DNA of 64,000 bases from Caproiciproducens sp. NJN-50 (GCF_004103755.1 NZ_CP035283.1:2728001-2792000), one strand, 5' to 3'. Positions 16,971 through 26,225 are shown, counted from the stretch's first letter. The notes: generated from the sequence alone by a model not told the origin. Numbers and translations are program-made.

Positions 16971-17567
16971 ATGCAAAACAACTTGGCGGAAGAGGGAATT
17001 GGCCAAGACAGCGAACAGGCCGCCCTGATGACCAAATATCTCACTTTCTGGACGGACGGCGAACTGTTCGGCCTTCCGATTTCGGATGTCGTGCAGATTA
17101 TCAGCATGCAGGGAATCACGCCGCTTCCGGATTTTCCGGACTACGCAAAGGGCGTCATCAACCTGCGCGGGAATATCATACCGGTCATCGATATCCGCGT
17201 GCGTTTCGGCAAGCCCGAAGCCGAATACAATGAAAACACCTGCATTATCGTGACCAGCATCGAGGATTCCTACATGGGCTTCATCGTGGATGCGGTCGAC
17301 GAGGTCACCGATCTTGATGAAGACAGCATCTCTCCGCCGCCGAAGGTTTCCAAGGATATCACCAACCGTTATCTGACGGGAATCGGACAAATCGAAGAGA
17401 AGGTCATTCTTCTTCTGGACGTCGCAAAGATTCTTTCGGAAAACGAACTGACGGAAGTACATGAAACCGCCGCTCAGAACAAAAGCGCCGAAGCAGCGGA
17501 CAAGCATCCGGAAACCCCGGTTGTAGATCTGCGGGCTGCTGCGGTGAAAAAAAACGAAGGAGAGTAA
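16971..17567 (+). CDS. cheW: Second CheW coupling protein
   Basis: A 198-residue CheW paralogue: LTFWTDGELFGLPISDVVQI, then the signature FPDYAKGVINLRGNIIPVID, and a hydrophilic tail of about 40 residues rich in Ala, Glu and Lys not found in the first CheW. I chose ATG 16971, six bases after GAGGTGA; a GTG nine bases earlier lies inside that Shine-Dalgarno. It is seven bases from the following mcp, so the two are probably translated together and may work as a receptor-coupler pair. Confidence 0.95.
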   Translation: MQNNLAEEGIGQDSEQAALMTKYLTFWTDGELFGLPISDVVQIISMQGITPLPDFPDYAKGVINLRGNIIPVIDIRVRFGKPEAEYNENTCIIVTSIEDSYMGFIVDAVDEVTDLDEDSISPPPKVSKDITNRYLTGIGQIEEKVILLLDVAKILSENELTEVHETAAQNKSAEAADKHPETPVVDLRAAAVKKNEGE

Positions 17568-17574
17568 TCGGAGT

Positions 17575-19032
17575 ATGCATCCATATCTTAATTTGAAGAT
17601 CCGTGGAAAATTGATTCTGAACATCACCGTTATTTCCCTGCTATTTGTTATCCCTTATGTAGTCTGTCTCATCATGATTTCGGCGAACAAGGGAAATCCG
17701 GATGCTTTGTTGAGCGCCGTAAGGACCATGACCCCGATTATGGTCGCCGCTTTCGTCGTGATCTGGCTGATCGGCATTTATATGGTCGCGAGGTTTTCCA
17801 GACATATGGCCGGCGCGATCGATGAAATTTCCAGAGTCTCCAAGGAGATTTCCGAAGGCAAGCTGGACGTTAAAGTGAGTTACGAATCAAATGCCGAACT
17901 GGGCCGGCTGGCCAAATCCGTCAATGAGCTTTCCGAGAAGCTGACCACGGCCGTCAGGGAGATCATTTCCCTTCTGGATAAGATGGCAGAAGGGGATCTG
18001 ACGGCGGAATCCCACGTTGTGTGGGAGGGAGACTGGGCGCGGATTAACAATTCGATGAAAAATATTTTTCAATCCCTGAATTCAATTTTCTCAAAGGTCC
18101 AAAGCGCGTCGGATCAGACTTCCAGCGGCTCCGAACAGGTGGCAAGCGGCTCCCAGGCTCTGGCGCAGGGTGCAACGGAACAGGCAAGTTCGATCGAACA
18201 GCTGTCCGCGACGATCCTCGAAGTCTCCGGCCATGTGAAAAAGAATGCCGCGAACGCCGCGGAAGCAAACCGCTCTTCCAGCGAAGAAGAGCAGAAGCTG
18301 AAAGACGCCAGCGCCAAAATGGATGAAATGCTGAAAGCCATGGGAGAAATCAGCGAAACTTCCAAGCAGATCGGCAATATTATCAAAACGATTGACGACA
18401 TCGCTTTTCAGACGAATATTCTCGCTTTGAACGCGGCTGTGGAAGCGGCCCGGGCGGGCGCCGCCGGCAAGGGCTTTGCCGTCGTCGCGGATGAAGTCCG
18501 GAACCTTGCCAGCAAAAGCGCGGAAGCGGCGAAAGATACAACCAGCCTGATCGAGAACGCCGTAAAGTCGGTCAATAACGGCACAAAGGTGGCCGACGTC
18601 ACGGAAAAGACCCTTCAGGAAGTCATTCAGTCCGCGAACCGCACCAACGAGCTGGTCAACGAGATCGCAAACGCCTCCAACCAGCAGGCGACGTCCATCG
18701 GCCAGATCACACAGGGCATTCAGCAAATTTCCGCCGTCGTGCAAACGAACTCCGCGACAGCGGAGCAGAGCGCCGCCGCAAGCGAGGAGCTGGCCGCCCA
18801 GGCGAAAGAGCTGAAACGCACTGTATCCGGCGTCAAGCTGCGTGACGACGACGCGCGGGCACAGAAGAAGGGTCCTGAGAAAAAGCCGGCGGCAGTCCCC
18901 GTAAAAGAACAGCTGGAAGCCAGCGGCAGACCCTCGGAAAAACAAAGCGGGGAAAAACGCAAGGCGCAGCCGCAGCGTCCGGCCGCCGTGCCTGTGCATG
19001 CCCAGGCCGCGGGCGATGACAAATACGTCTGA
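17575..19032 (+). CDS. Methyl-accepting chemotaxis protein without large external domain
   Basis: In 485 residues: TM1 (about 14-35), a loop of only about 20 residues, TM2 (about 54-74), HAMP (about 75-130) and the signalling hairpin with tip DIAFQTNILALNAAVEAARA. The external loop is too short to be a ligand domain, so it may sense the membrane state, energy, or signals arriving through other proteins. The C-terminal 65 residues are a Lys/Pro/Gln-rich flexible tail without an obvious CheR-binding pentapeptide. It follows cheW by seven bases and ends at a terminator. Confidence 0.94.
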   Translation: MHPYLNLKIRGKLILNITVISLLFVIPYVVCLIMISANKGNPDALLSAVRTMTPIMVAAFVVIWLIGIYMVARFSRHMAGAIDEISRVSKEISEGKLDVKVSYESNAELGRLAKSVNELSEKLTTAVREIISLLDKMAEGDLTAESHVVWEGDWARINNSMKNIFQSLNSIFSKVQSASDQTSSGSEQVASGSQALAQGATEQASSIEQLSATILEVSGHVKKNAANAAEANRSSSEEEQKLKDASAKMDEMLKAMGEISETSKQIGNIIKTIDDIAFQTNILALNAAVEAARAGAAGKGFAVVADEVRNLASKSAEAAKDTTSLIENAVKSVNNGTKVADVTEKTLQEVIQSANRTNELVNEIANASNQQATSIGQITQGIQQISAVVQTNSATAEQSAAASEELAAQAKELKRTVSGVKLRDDDARAQKKGPEKKPAAVPVKEQLEASGRPSEKQSGEKRKAQPQRPAAVPVHAQAAGDDKYV

Positions 19033-19052
19033 TATTTAACGCACAGATCGTC

Positions 19053-19090
19053 AGGGACGTCCTCAAAAACCGAGGGCGTCCCTCTTTTTC
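19053..19090 (+). terminator. Terminator after the cheW-pilZ-cheW-mcp operon
   Basis: The stem GGGACGTCCTC/GAGGGCGTCCC (one mismatch) with loop AAAAACC is followed by TCTTTTTC. Confidence 0.85.
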
Positions 19091-19157
19091 ATCCGCCGGC
19101 AGGAAACGTCACGGCCCGCTTTTGTGCGTATAAATCCCAAAAGACCGAACTTTCTCA

Positions 19158-19184
19158 TAAATATTTCACCCGGCGTGCCGATAT
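19158..19184 (+). promoter_or_regulatory. SigD promoter of fliD
   Basis: TAAA (19158-19161), 15 bp, GCCGATAT (19177-19184), a perfect match to the SigD consensus. The predicted start lies about 47 bases before fliD. Confidence 0.88.
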
Positions 19185-19238
19185 ATGTTACAGATCGGAT
19201 TTTATTGACAAATTCTACCGGTCACAGGAGGAATCCCC

Positions 19239-21935
19239 ATGAGTTCATCCAGTTCAGCTACTTCTTCGGCAAATCTTCAGACTTCATCAATCTACCGTCT
19301 GACCGGTACAAACCTGTACTCGGGGCTGGATACGGACAGCATTATCAAGGCTCTTGTATCCAATACGCAGAGCAGGATTGACAAACAGCAGCAGTTGGAA
19401 CAAATCGCCGAGTGGAAAAGGGATTTATACCGCGATGTAACTTCCTCCATGCAGGATTTTGAAAACACCTATTTTTCCTATACCAGCGATACCAACCTGT
19501 TGAGTTCGACATTTTTTAAAACCTCCGGCATCAGCAGTTCTTCCAGCGTGGTCAGCGCGACGGGCAACGCCGGCAATGCGGACAGCCTTGTGATCAACAG
19601 CATTTCGCAAATCGCCTCCAAGGCTTCCTACAATTCCACCCAGCAGGTGTCGGACGAGGCGATCACCTCCGGTGAAATTTACGACAGCTGGACGCAGTCT
19701 GCCGTCGGCGGCAAGTCGCTCATTGTCAATTATAACGGCACTGATTATACCCTGACCATGAGCAGTTCGGTCAAGCTGGATTCCGAGAACATGTCCGCGA
19801 CGGATGCGGACGGTTACAACGTTGAATTAAAGAAGATTGTGGACGGACTGAACAGCCAGATCAGCCAAAACAGTTCGCTGAACGGAAAAGTCAGCTTTTC
19901 ACTGAATCAGGACAACAGCATCGTGCTTTCAGCCGCGAATTCTGCCGATACGGTCGGCGTCTCGGCCTATAAGACAAGCAGCGACACGACCAGCGGCCCG
20001 GCATTCCTGAGCGCTCTGGGCCTCACGGAAGGAAGCGGAACGGGATCGGTTTCCGGCTCCGCGATCGACACGGACCCCGCCACAAGCAGCCTTTTCAATA
20101 AAACCGTATCCTCCTCGTCCTACCTGAAATTCACCATCGGCAGCGACGAATACACGGTCAAGATGGGGACCGATATAACCATATTGGGTGCTACGGACGG
20201 CGGATATGCCTCCGCCATCGCGACCCAGCTCCAAAAACAGATCGACGCGAATTCCGACCTCAAGAGCAAAATAAGCGTGACGGCCGACACCGGCACCGGG
20301 AAAATCACTTTCACCTCCCTGGACGGCAGCGACCTTTCCGTCAGCGGAGGGTCGCAGAACCTGCTGCAGGGGCTCGGGATCAATACGTCCGACACCGGCA
20401 CCAGCGTCCAGACCTCAGGGGTGGACGCGTCCGCCCTCTTCCAATCCTATTTCGGCGATGCGCTGGCTGGCAGCACCATGACGTTCAGCCTGGACGGCGT
20501 TTCAAAAACCGTCACGTTCGACGCCACCGAGGAAGCGGAATACTCCACCGTCGGCGACTCCAGCAGCGGTCTGATCCATTACCTGCAGGGCAAACTGACA
20601 AATTTATTCGGCACGGATTCGTCCACCGGGGATCCGAAAATTCAGGTTGCCGCGACCGGCGAAGGCGGGATCCAGTTCACGACAGACGACAGCACTTCCG
20701 TGCTTTCCGTCACTTCCTCCGACAGTTCCAATGTTCTGAACCAATACGGAGCGCTGCGGATTTCCTACGGGGAAACCAATCGCGTGGAGACCAGCAAGAC
20801 GCTGAGTGAGCTTGCCGGCGAATTGAAACAGACCCTGACGGCCGGTGACGACGGCCAGTACACGATTTCCATCAACGGCAAGACGCTTTCCTTCGACGGG
20901 GACACGACGCTTTCCAAAGTGATCTCCCAGATAAACGACGACGAGGATATGGGCGTGACCGTCGCTTATTCCCAGACGACTAATTCCTTCCGCATCACGG
21001 CGGACGACAGCGGTTCCCAGAGCGAAATCGAATTCAGCGACGTCAGCGGAAATCTCGCTTCCGCTCTGTTCGGCACTTATGATTCGGATCATCTGACCGC
21101 CGGCAAGGATCTGAAAATGAACGTCACCATCAATGGAACTACAACGGATATTGTCCGCTCTTCCAACACAACGACCCTGGATGGAATCAACCTGACCGTT
21201 ACCGGCACCACCGACGAAGCCGTCACGCTTTCCTCGGAGAGCAACGTGGACGATCTCGCGGATAAAATCGTCGATTTCATCAATGATTACAACAAAATCA
21301 TCGACAAAGTAAATACCCTTACCTCGCAGATGCCGAATACGGATGAGGATTATGTGCCCCTTACCGACGCGCAAAAAGAAGACATGACGGACGACGAAAT
21401 CGACAAATGGAATACGGAAGCCAAAAAGGGCCTGCTGCAGAATGATTCCGCGCTGAACGGAATTCTGAACGACCTGCGCGAGGCCATGACGAATGTTGTG
21501 AGTTCCGCCGGACTGTCGCTGAACCAGCTGGGAATTTCGACGCAGGCCTACGATTACACCTCCGGCGGCCAGCTGGTCGTGGATACGGATACCCTCAAGG
21601 AAAAGCTTCAAAGCGACCCGGATACCGTAATAAAGTTTTTCACGGACGAGGACGGCGTTTCGTCACGGGTGAAAGACGTGCTGGACAAATATGTCGGCAC
21701 ATTCGGCGGCGACGGAGTCCTTCTGCAGCTTGCCGGCACAAGTTCCGACGCGAACGATACCAGCCAGCTGACGACGCAGATCAAACAGTACAAAAGCACC
21801 ATCTCGGACCTCAAAGACCAACTGCAGACGGAAGAGGACCGGTATTGGACAAAATTCACCGCAATGGAGCAGTCGCTCAGCATACTGACCTCGCAAAGCG
21901 ACTACCTGACCTCTATGTTCAGCAGCGACTCCTGA
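19239..21935 (+). CDS. fliD: Flagellar filament cap protein FliD (hook-associated protein 2)
   Basis: FliD caps the filament tip and folds exported flagellin. The N-terminal D0/D1 region (NLYSGLDTDSIIKALV, IDKQQQLEQIAEWKRDLYRD) and the C-terminal region (FINDYNKIIDKVNTLTSQ, then the final coiled coil) are typical. At 898 residues it is much longer than the common 450-550. The excess, about residues 155-600, is made of several similar Ser/Thr/Asp-rich beta modules. AGGAGG precedes ATG 19239. It heads fliD-fliS-fliT-like behind a SigD promoter. Confidence 0.96.
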   Translation: MSSSSSATSSANLQTSSIYRLTGTNLYSGLDTDSIIKALVSNTQSRIDKQQQLEQIAEWKRDLYRDVTSSMQDFENTYFSYTSDTNLLSSTFFKTSGISSSSSVVSATGNAGNADSLVINSISQIASKASYNSTQQVSDEAITSGEIYDSWTQSAVGGKSLIVNYNGTDYTLTMSSSVKLDSENMSATDADGYNVELKKIVDGLNSQISQNSSLNGKVSFSLNQDNSIVLSAANSADTVGVSAYKTSSDTTSGPAFLSALGLTEGSGTGSVSGSAIDTDPATSSLFNKTVSSSSYLKFTIGSDEYTVKMGTDITILGATDGGYASAIATQLQKQIDANSDLKSKISVTADTGTGKITFTSLDGSDLSVSGGSQNLLQGLGINTSDTGTSVQTSGVDASALFQSYFGDALAGSTMTFSLDGVSKTVTFDATEEAEYSTVGDSSSGLIHYLQGKLTNLFGTDSSTGDPKIQVAATGEGGIQFTTDDSTSVLSVTSSDSSNVLNQYGALRISYGETNRVETSKTLSELAGELKQTLTAGDDGQYTISINGKTLSFDGDTTLSKVISQINDDEDMGVTVAYSQTTNSFRITADDSGSQSEIEFSDVSGNLASALFGTYDSDHLTAGKDLKMNVTINGTTTDIVRSSNTTTLDGINLTVTGTTDEAVTLSSESNVDDLADKIVDFINDYNKIIDKVNTLTSQMPNTDEDYVPLTDAQKEDMTDDEIDKWNTEAKKGLLQNDSALNGILNDLREAMTNVVSSAGLSLNQLGISTQAYDYTSGGQLVVDTDTLKEKLQSDPDTVIKFFTDEDGVSSRVKDVLDKYVGTFGGDGVLLQLAGTSSDANDTSQLTTQIKQYKSTISDLKDQLQTEEDRYWTKFTAMEQSLSILTSQSDYLTSMFSSDS

Positions 21936-21974
21936 TCCCGGCAGCGATTAAGAAAACAGAAGGGGAAAACTGAA

Positions 21975-22388
21975 ATGGCGGACAACAACAATTTGATCAT
22001 GCAGTATCAGGAGCAGTCGATTCTCACCATGTCGCGGGGCGAGCTTCTGGTCAAATTATATGACGAACTGCTGAAAAGCCTGAGATATGCTTCCATTCTT
22101 TTCGGCCAGGAACAAATGGAAGGCGCGAAGAAATACACTGCAAAAGCAAAGGACATCGTCAATTACCTCTTTGCCATTCTGGACGACCGATACAGCATCT
22201 CCGCGAGTCTGAAACAGATTTATTCCCGTATACTCGGACAGATCATCAAGGCCAATGTCTCCGGGGATCCGGCCGTCCTGAACGAAGTCATCTCAGCCGT
22301 GCAGGAACTGAGAACCGCCTGGGCCACGGCGGAAAAAGCAACCCGAATGCAAAACGGCGCAGGTGGAAAACAGCAGGCCGCCCTGTAA
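21975..22388 (+). CDS. fliS: Flagellin export chaperone FliS
   Basis: This 137-residue helical chaperone binds the C-terminus of flagellin in the cytoplasm and keeps it unfolded for export. The family features are the N-terminal YQEQSILTMSRGELLVKLYD and the helix with LRYASILFGQEQMEGAKKYT. It lies 39 bp after fliD, and a fliT-like gene follows 32 bp later. Confidence 0.95.
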   Translation: MADNNNLIMQYQEQSILTMSRGELLVKLYDELLKSLRYASILFGQEQMEGAKKYTAKAKDIVNYLFAILDDRYSISASLKQIYSRILGQIIKANVSGDPAVLNEVISAVQELRTAWATAEKATRMQNGAGGKQQAAL

Positions 22389-22420
22389 GGGCGGCCCCTT
22401 TCACAGGAGGTGTAAATACC

Positions 22421-22873
22421 GTGGCAATCTCGGAAGAACTGCAGGCCTGTCTGGACCAAAAACAGGTTCTCTTAACCCGCCTGCTGAACCTGTCCCGTCA
22501 GATTGAAACCCAGTGTTCCCGTGAAAAACCGGAAGATCCTTCCGCTTTGATCCGGCAGCGCCAGGTTTACATTGACCGGCTGAAAAAATGCGCGGACCGG
22601 ATCGGTCTTTTGCTGGCAAAGCTCCCTCACGAGGAACGCGAGCGAACGGATTCGATTCTTTCCGCCCGATTGCCGAAGGCGCAGTGCAGCGCCGGGGAAG
22701 CGTCTGCCATGGAGCGGGAAGCGCAATGCCGCTCCCTGCTGAGGGAACTCTCCGCTTCCGACGCGGAGAGCAGGAGGCAAATGAAAAAGGAGTGCGACCG
22801 GCTTCAAAAGCTGGTCAACAACTCCCGCGGCAAGGGGAAAAAAGATTCCCTTTTTTCAAATTTTAAAACTTAA
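22421..22873 (+). CDS. Small helical protein in the fliT position, probable export chaperone
   Basis: This 150-residue protein is almost entirely charged amphipathic helix (for example LDQKQVLLTRLLNLSRQIET), with no membrane segment. Location behind fliD-fliS and helical character suggest FliT- or FlgN-type chaperone function for the cap or hook-associated proteins. The sequence alone does not prove it. The start is GTG 22421 with a strong AGGAGGTG eleven bases before it. Its stop overlaps the stop of convergent cheD by four bases. Confidence 0.6.
   Translation: MAISEELQACLDQKQVLLTRLLNLSRQIETQCSREKPEDPSALIRQRQVYIDRLKKCADRIGLLLAKLPHEERERTDSILSARLPKAQCSAGEASAMEREAQCRSLLRELSASDAESRRQMKKECDRLQKLVNNSRGKGKKDSLFSNFKT
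22834..22857 (+). terminator. Probable terminator inside the end of the fliT-like gene
   Basis: GGGGAA/TTCCC with loop AAAAGA is followed by TTTTTT. It lies within the last codons of the gene, as expected where convergent genes leave no spacer. The stem is short. Confidence 0.45.
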
Positions 22874-23355
22874 AGTCTCTTTTCTCCTTTTGCGAAGGAT
22901 TTCACGACCACCATGCCCGTGTCCGTGTAAAAATAAACGGTGCGCCCATAGTTCAGCCCCGTATCCTCCGCCTGAATGCGGATTCCAAGATCCGCGAGCG
23001 TCTTTTTCACCGCGGCGATGTTTCTCGCTCCAATGCTGCCGAACGCGCTGTCGTCCGCGACTTCAAACATCTTGGCTCCGCCCGCGATCTTTGCCTGCAT
23101 CCTGGCGCGCAGGCATCCCATTGCCTCCATGTCCCCGACCATCACCGGCAGACAGGAATCCGCGTAGCGGTTGATTTGGTCCCCGGCGTTATTCTCCGGC
23201 CGGCAGGGCAGCATAATATGGGCAAGTCCTCCGATTTTTAAAGCCGCATCATAGAGACAGATGCCAATACATGACCCCAGCGCGTAGGTGACCAGCGCGC
23301 CGGGGTTTTGTGTTATTTTCACGTCCGAAATGCCTACCGTGATCAATTCGCTCAT
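22870..23355 (-). CDS. cheD: Chemoreceptor glutamine deamidase CheD
   Basis: CheD deamidates receptor glutamines and, in Bacillus-type chemotaxis, also binds CheC and stimulates its phosphatase. The 161 residues show the catalytic Cys in ALGSCIGICLYD and the His in GLAHIMLP, plus the C-terminal GMVVVKSF strand. It overlaps the end of cheC by four bases, matching the known CheC-CheD partnership. It is the last gene of the 24.6-kb operon. Confidence 0.96.
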   Translation of the reverse strand: MSELITVGISDVKITQNPGALVTYALGSCIGICLYDAALKIGGLAHIMLPCRPENNAGDQINRYADSCLPVMVGDMEAMGCLRARMQAKIAGGAKMFEVADDSAFGSIGARNIAAVKKTLADLGIRIQAEDTGLNYGRTVYFYTDTGMVVVKSFAKGEKRL

Positions 23356-23975
23356 AGCTGAATCCCCAGACTGCTCATTAGTTTATTCAGTGAGGCAATG
23401 TCCGGGATCAGCATCATATTCGCTGAAATCGTCTTGCTTGCGCTGAGAAAGTCATCCTCGATAAAAATGATTTTATCGGACACGGAACCCATTTCCGCGG
23501 CGGGAACCGTGAGCAGGGCTCCGGCCATGTCTGCCGTGACGGCCGGCACGGAAATTTTAATTTCAAGGTTGGAAAGAGACGCGATCGAAGCCGCATAGGC
23601 GCCGATCATGATGTTGCCGATTTCCGAAAGCGCGGAATACTCCATGTCGGAAAGGGACGCGCAGTCCGCCCCGCTTTCGCCAAGCAGGGTCTCCAGCAAA
23701 GACTGCGTGAATTCCTGCTCGATGACAAACATCATAAGGCCGTGAATATCTCCGTTCAGCTCCACCAGAATCGCCACGACCGGCGTTTCCGGCCCGCCAA
23801 GCGCGCGGTCCGCCTCGCTGATATCCAGAATGCGCACAACGGGCGTCACCATGTCCACTTCGCGGTTCAGCATCTGCGAAAGGGAGGTCGCCGCGTTTCC
23901 CGCTCCAATGTTGCCGATTTCCTTTAAGACATCAATATGCATCTCATTTAGCTGGCTCAAATTTTCTATTGCCAT
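23352..23975 (-). CDS. cheC: CheY-P phosphatase CheC
   Basis: CheC removes phosphate from CheY-P. The 207-residue protein has both active-site copies of the family pattern D/S-x3-E-x2-N: DVLKEIGN near residue 15 and SALSEIGN in the second half, so both sites look functional. I chose ATG 23975, seven bases after GAGG; a GTG two codons earlier is possible. It forms a translationally coupled pair with cheD. Confidence 0.95.
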   Translation of the reverse strand: MAIENLSQLNEMHIDVLKEIGNIGAGNAATSLSQMLNREVDMVTPVVRILDISEADRALGGPETPVVAILVELNGDIHGLMMFVIEQEFTQSLLETLLGESGADCASLSDMEYSALSEIGNIMIGAYAASIASLSNLEIKISVPAVTADMAGALLTVPAAEMGSVSDKIIFIEDDFLSASKTISANMMLIPDIASLNKLMSSLGIQL

Positions 23976-23996
23976 AGGCACGCCTCGCTTTCAGGA

Positions 23997-25472
23997 TCAT
24001 GTGCGGTCAACAGGCTGTATCGGCGAGCTGACAATATGTTCGTGATCCGCATAGAATTTTGTCGCGCTGTAATCGGAAGAAAGGGTCTCGGTAAAACTGC
24101 CGATCGTCATCCTTGTTCCCGCATAGGCGATGCGCAGCGCAGCGACTTTGAAATCCAAAATTGCCAGGCCGCTCTGGTCCGCCGTCCCCATCGCGCTGAT
24201 TTTCGTCTTCAGGTAATCGATTCTGGATTCCGCCAGTTCTTTTTGAGAATTGGCGCTTTTCAGTAATTTTTTGGCTTTCAGGGAAAGCGGATCTTTCTGG
24301 AGAAACAGGGCGATCGTCTCCGCCTGGGAACACAGGGTCTGAAGATTCTTCTCCTCCTCCGAGAGCTCCGCTTTGACGGAATCCAGGCTTTCCTCTTCTC
24401 TGCCTGTAAGCAGGCCGTCCAGCACGCCGGACACAATGAGGACCTCCGTGCGGGCGCCCCCGCTGCCGATCGTGTTGGCGGTAATGGAGCGTCCCGCCTG
24501 ATAGCGCCCCCCGGCCAGAAGGCCTTTCCTGCCGCGGGCCATAATTGAATTTCCCGCCTTGACCATGCTGTTAAAAATGACGTCGGCCCGCAGATCGCCG
24601 GCACATTCAACCGTTGCGTTCTCAATGTACTGGGCGGAAACACTTCCCTTGGCAATCAATTTTCCCCGGCTCATCCCGTTCATTCCGCAGGATATGGCGA
24701 TATTCCCGCCGGCCTCCAGCATGGCTCCTTCCACCATGCCGCGGACATTGATATCCATTCCGGCTTTGATGGAAAAGCCTTCCAGGACATCTCCCTGAAC
24801 GATGACGGTCCCGAGAAAATCGATATTCCCGGAAGAGCTGTCCACATCACCGCGCACAACAAACACTTCACTGATGCTGAGGTTCGCGTTCTTATATTCG
24901 ATACAGCCGTCCGAGTCCGCGGTCAGAGTCAGCCCGTCCTCCGAAACTGCCGTATTCTTTCCCTGGGGAAAGCTCGGAATTTTCCCGCGCCGGTATTCCA
25001 CCGGATTGTTATAGACATCGATTCCGTTTTCCCCGGGTTCGGGGGGAAGGATCCTGCACAGCACATCGCCCTTTTTCACATTCTGCACGATTCCAAGATT
25101 GCGGTAATCCACCGTGCCGTCTTCGCGCTCCTCCGGCATGAAATTCTGCTCCCTCTGGAACAGATACTCCAGTTTGCCGTCCTTTTCGTCCACCGGAGAA
25201 AGACCCCTGGCACAGACAAGGTCGAGAAAATATTTTTTGTTTTCACAATAATCGCGGATGACGCTTTCCAGCACGCCGTAAACGATTCCGTTTTCCTTTA
25301 AAAACGCCACGATTTCCTCAAAGGAAACCGACTGGCCATGAAAGGCCGTTTTAACCCTGATGGTTGCTTCCAGCCGGTCCGACGACACGCTCAGCTGTAT
25401 TTCCGGTTTTTTCAATTCTTCCTTCTGATCTGATTCCGCCATCCGATTCCCCTTATCGTCCGGTGCATTCAA
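23997..25472 (-). CDS. FapA/DUF342-family protein
   Basis: This 491-residue protein belongs to the FapA (flagellar assembly protein A, formerly DUF342) family. An N-terminal domain of about 150 residues is followed by a right-handed beta-helix core (strands such as IDFLGTVIVQGDVLEGFSIK and GMDINVRGMVEGA) and a C-terminal coiled coil. FapA proteins help place or assemble flagella in some bacteria; the mechanism is unclear. The start TTG 25472 has GGGGGAG at good spacing, and ATG 25442 is an alternative. The gene lies between the rod genes and cheC. Confidence 0.88.
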   Translation of the reverse strand: MNAPDDKGNRMAESDQKEELKKPEIQLSVSSDRLEATIRVKTAFHGQSVSFEEIVAFLKENGIVYGVLESVIRDYCENKKYFLDLVCARGLSPVDEKDGKLEYLFQREQNFMPEEREDGTVDYRNLGIVQNVKKGDVLCRILPPEPGENGIDVYNNPVEYRRGKIPSFPQGKNTAVSEDGLTLTADSDGCIEYKNANLSISEVFVVRGDVDSSSGNIDFLGTVIVQGDVLEGFSIKAGMDINVRGMVEGAMLEAGGNIAISCGMNGMSRGKLIAKGSVSAQYIENATVECAGDLRADVIFNSMVKAGNSIMARGRKGLLAGGRYQAGRSITANTIGSGGARTEVLIVSGVLDGLLTGREEESLDSVKAELSEEEKNLQTLCSQAETIALFLQKDPLSLKAKKLLKSANSQKELAESRIDYLKTKISAMGTADQSGLAILDFKVAALRIAYAGTRMTIGSFTETLSSDYSATKFYADHEHIVSSPIQPVDRT

Positions 25473-25502
25473 TTTTTACTCCCCCTCCTGCATGAAAAAC
25501 AT

Positions 25503-26207
25503 TCATCGCAGACTGTTGACCGTCTGCGTGGTATTGTCCGAAATAGAAAGGATATTCGCATTAAAGGAAAACGCCTTCTGTGAATTGATCAGCGCCGTCA
25601 TCTCATCCGCCAGATTCACCGCCGAATCCTCAATGCTTCCCTGAATCGCCTGAACATTGGAATCTATCGCCAAACCGGAAGCTGCGGTCTCCTCCAGATA
25701 ATTGTCCCCCGACTTTTTAAGCCCGCCGCAGTTCCGAAAGGAATAAACGCCTACGCTCTGCTTCTCGTTTTCGTCCTTCACCGAAATCGCGTTCCCGGAC
25801 TGGTCCAGCACAAGCCCCCCATGCGAATCCGAGAGGAAAAAGCCGCCGTCGGAGTTTTTCGAGAGCTGGAAGCCACCGTTGCGCGTGAAACGGACGAGGC
25901 CATCCGAACATCTCACTGCGAAAAACGCATTCTCAGCGGGAAGCGCGTAATCAAGCGGACGGTTGGTCCGCTCAACGCTTCCCTGACCGAAAACCGTGTC
26001 CGTTTTGTCGGCGCGGTCCCCATGGCCGACCTTCAGGCTGTTTTCCGTCTCCGGCCCGTGCACGCCCGTGTAAACCAGGTCTGCAAATGAAACTTTGTCC
26101 GGCTTAAACCCCTGCGTCGACGCATTCGCGATGTTATTGGAAGTCACATCCATCTTCTGCTGCTGCGCGATGGCGCCGGCGGCAGCCGTGTAAAAGGATG
26201 TCATCAT
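25503..26207 (-). CDS. Flagellar rod/hook-basal-body protein (FlgF/FlgG family, FlhP-like)
   Basis: This 234-residue axial protein is exported through the flagellar gate to build the distal rod. The N-terminal rod motif SNNIANASTQGFK and the C-terminal helix MTALINSQKAFSFNANIL are diagnostic. In B. subtilis the matching tandem pair is flhO-flhP; here the pair directly follows sigD. Which one is proximal cannot be settled by eye. Confidence 0.9.
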   Translation of the reverse strand: MMTSFYTAAAGAIAQQQKMDVTSNNIANASTQGFKPDKVSFADLVYTGVHGPETENSLKVGHGDRADKTDTVFGQGSVERTNRPLDYALPAENAFFAVRCSDGLVRFTRNGGFQLSKNSDGGFFLSDSHGGLVLDQSGNAISVKDENEKQSVGVYSFRNCGGLKKSGDNYLEETAASGLAIDSNVQAIQGSIEDSAVNLADEMTALINSQKAFSFNANILSISDNTTQTVNSLR

Positions 26208-26225
26208 AACGTTCCCCTCCCCTCC

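Noticed and set aside
19700..21100. Repetitive look of fliD as a possible DNA repeat array or CRISPR
   Set aside because: Similarity is at protein level with variable DNA and no fixed repeat-spacer pattern.
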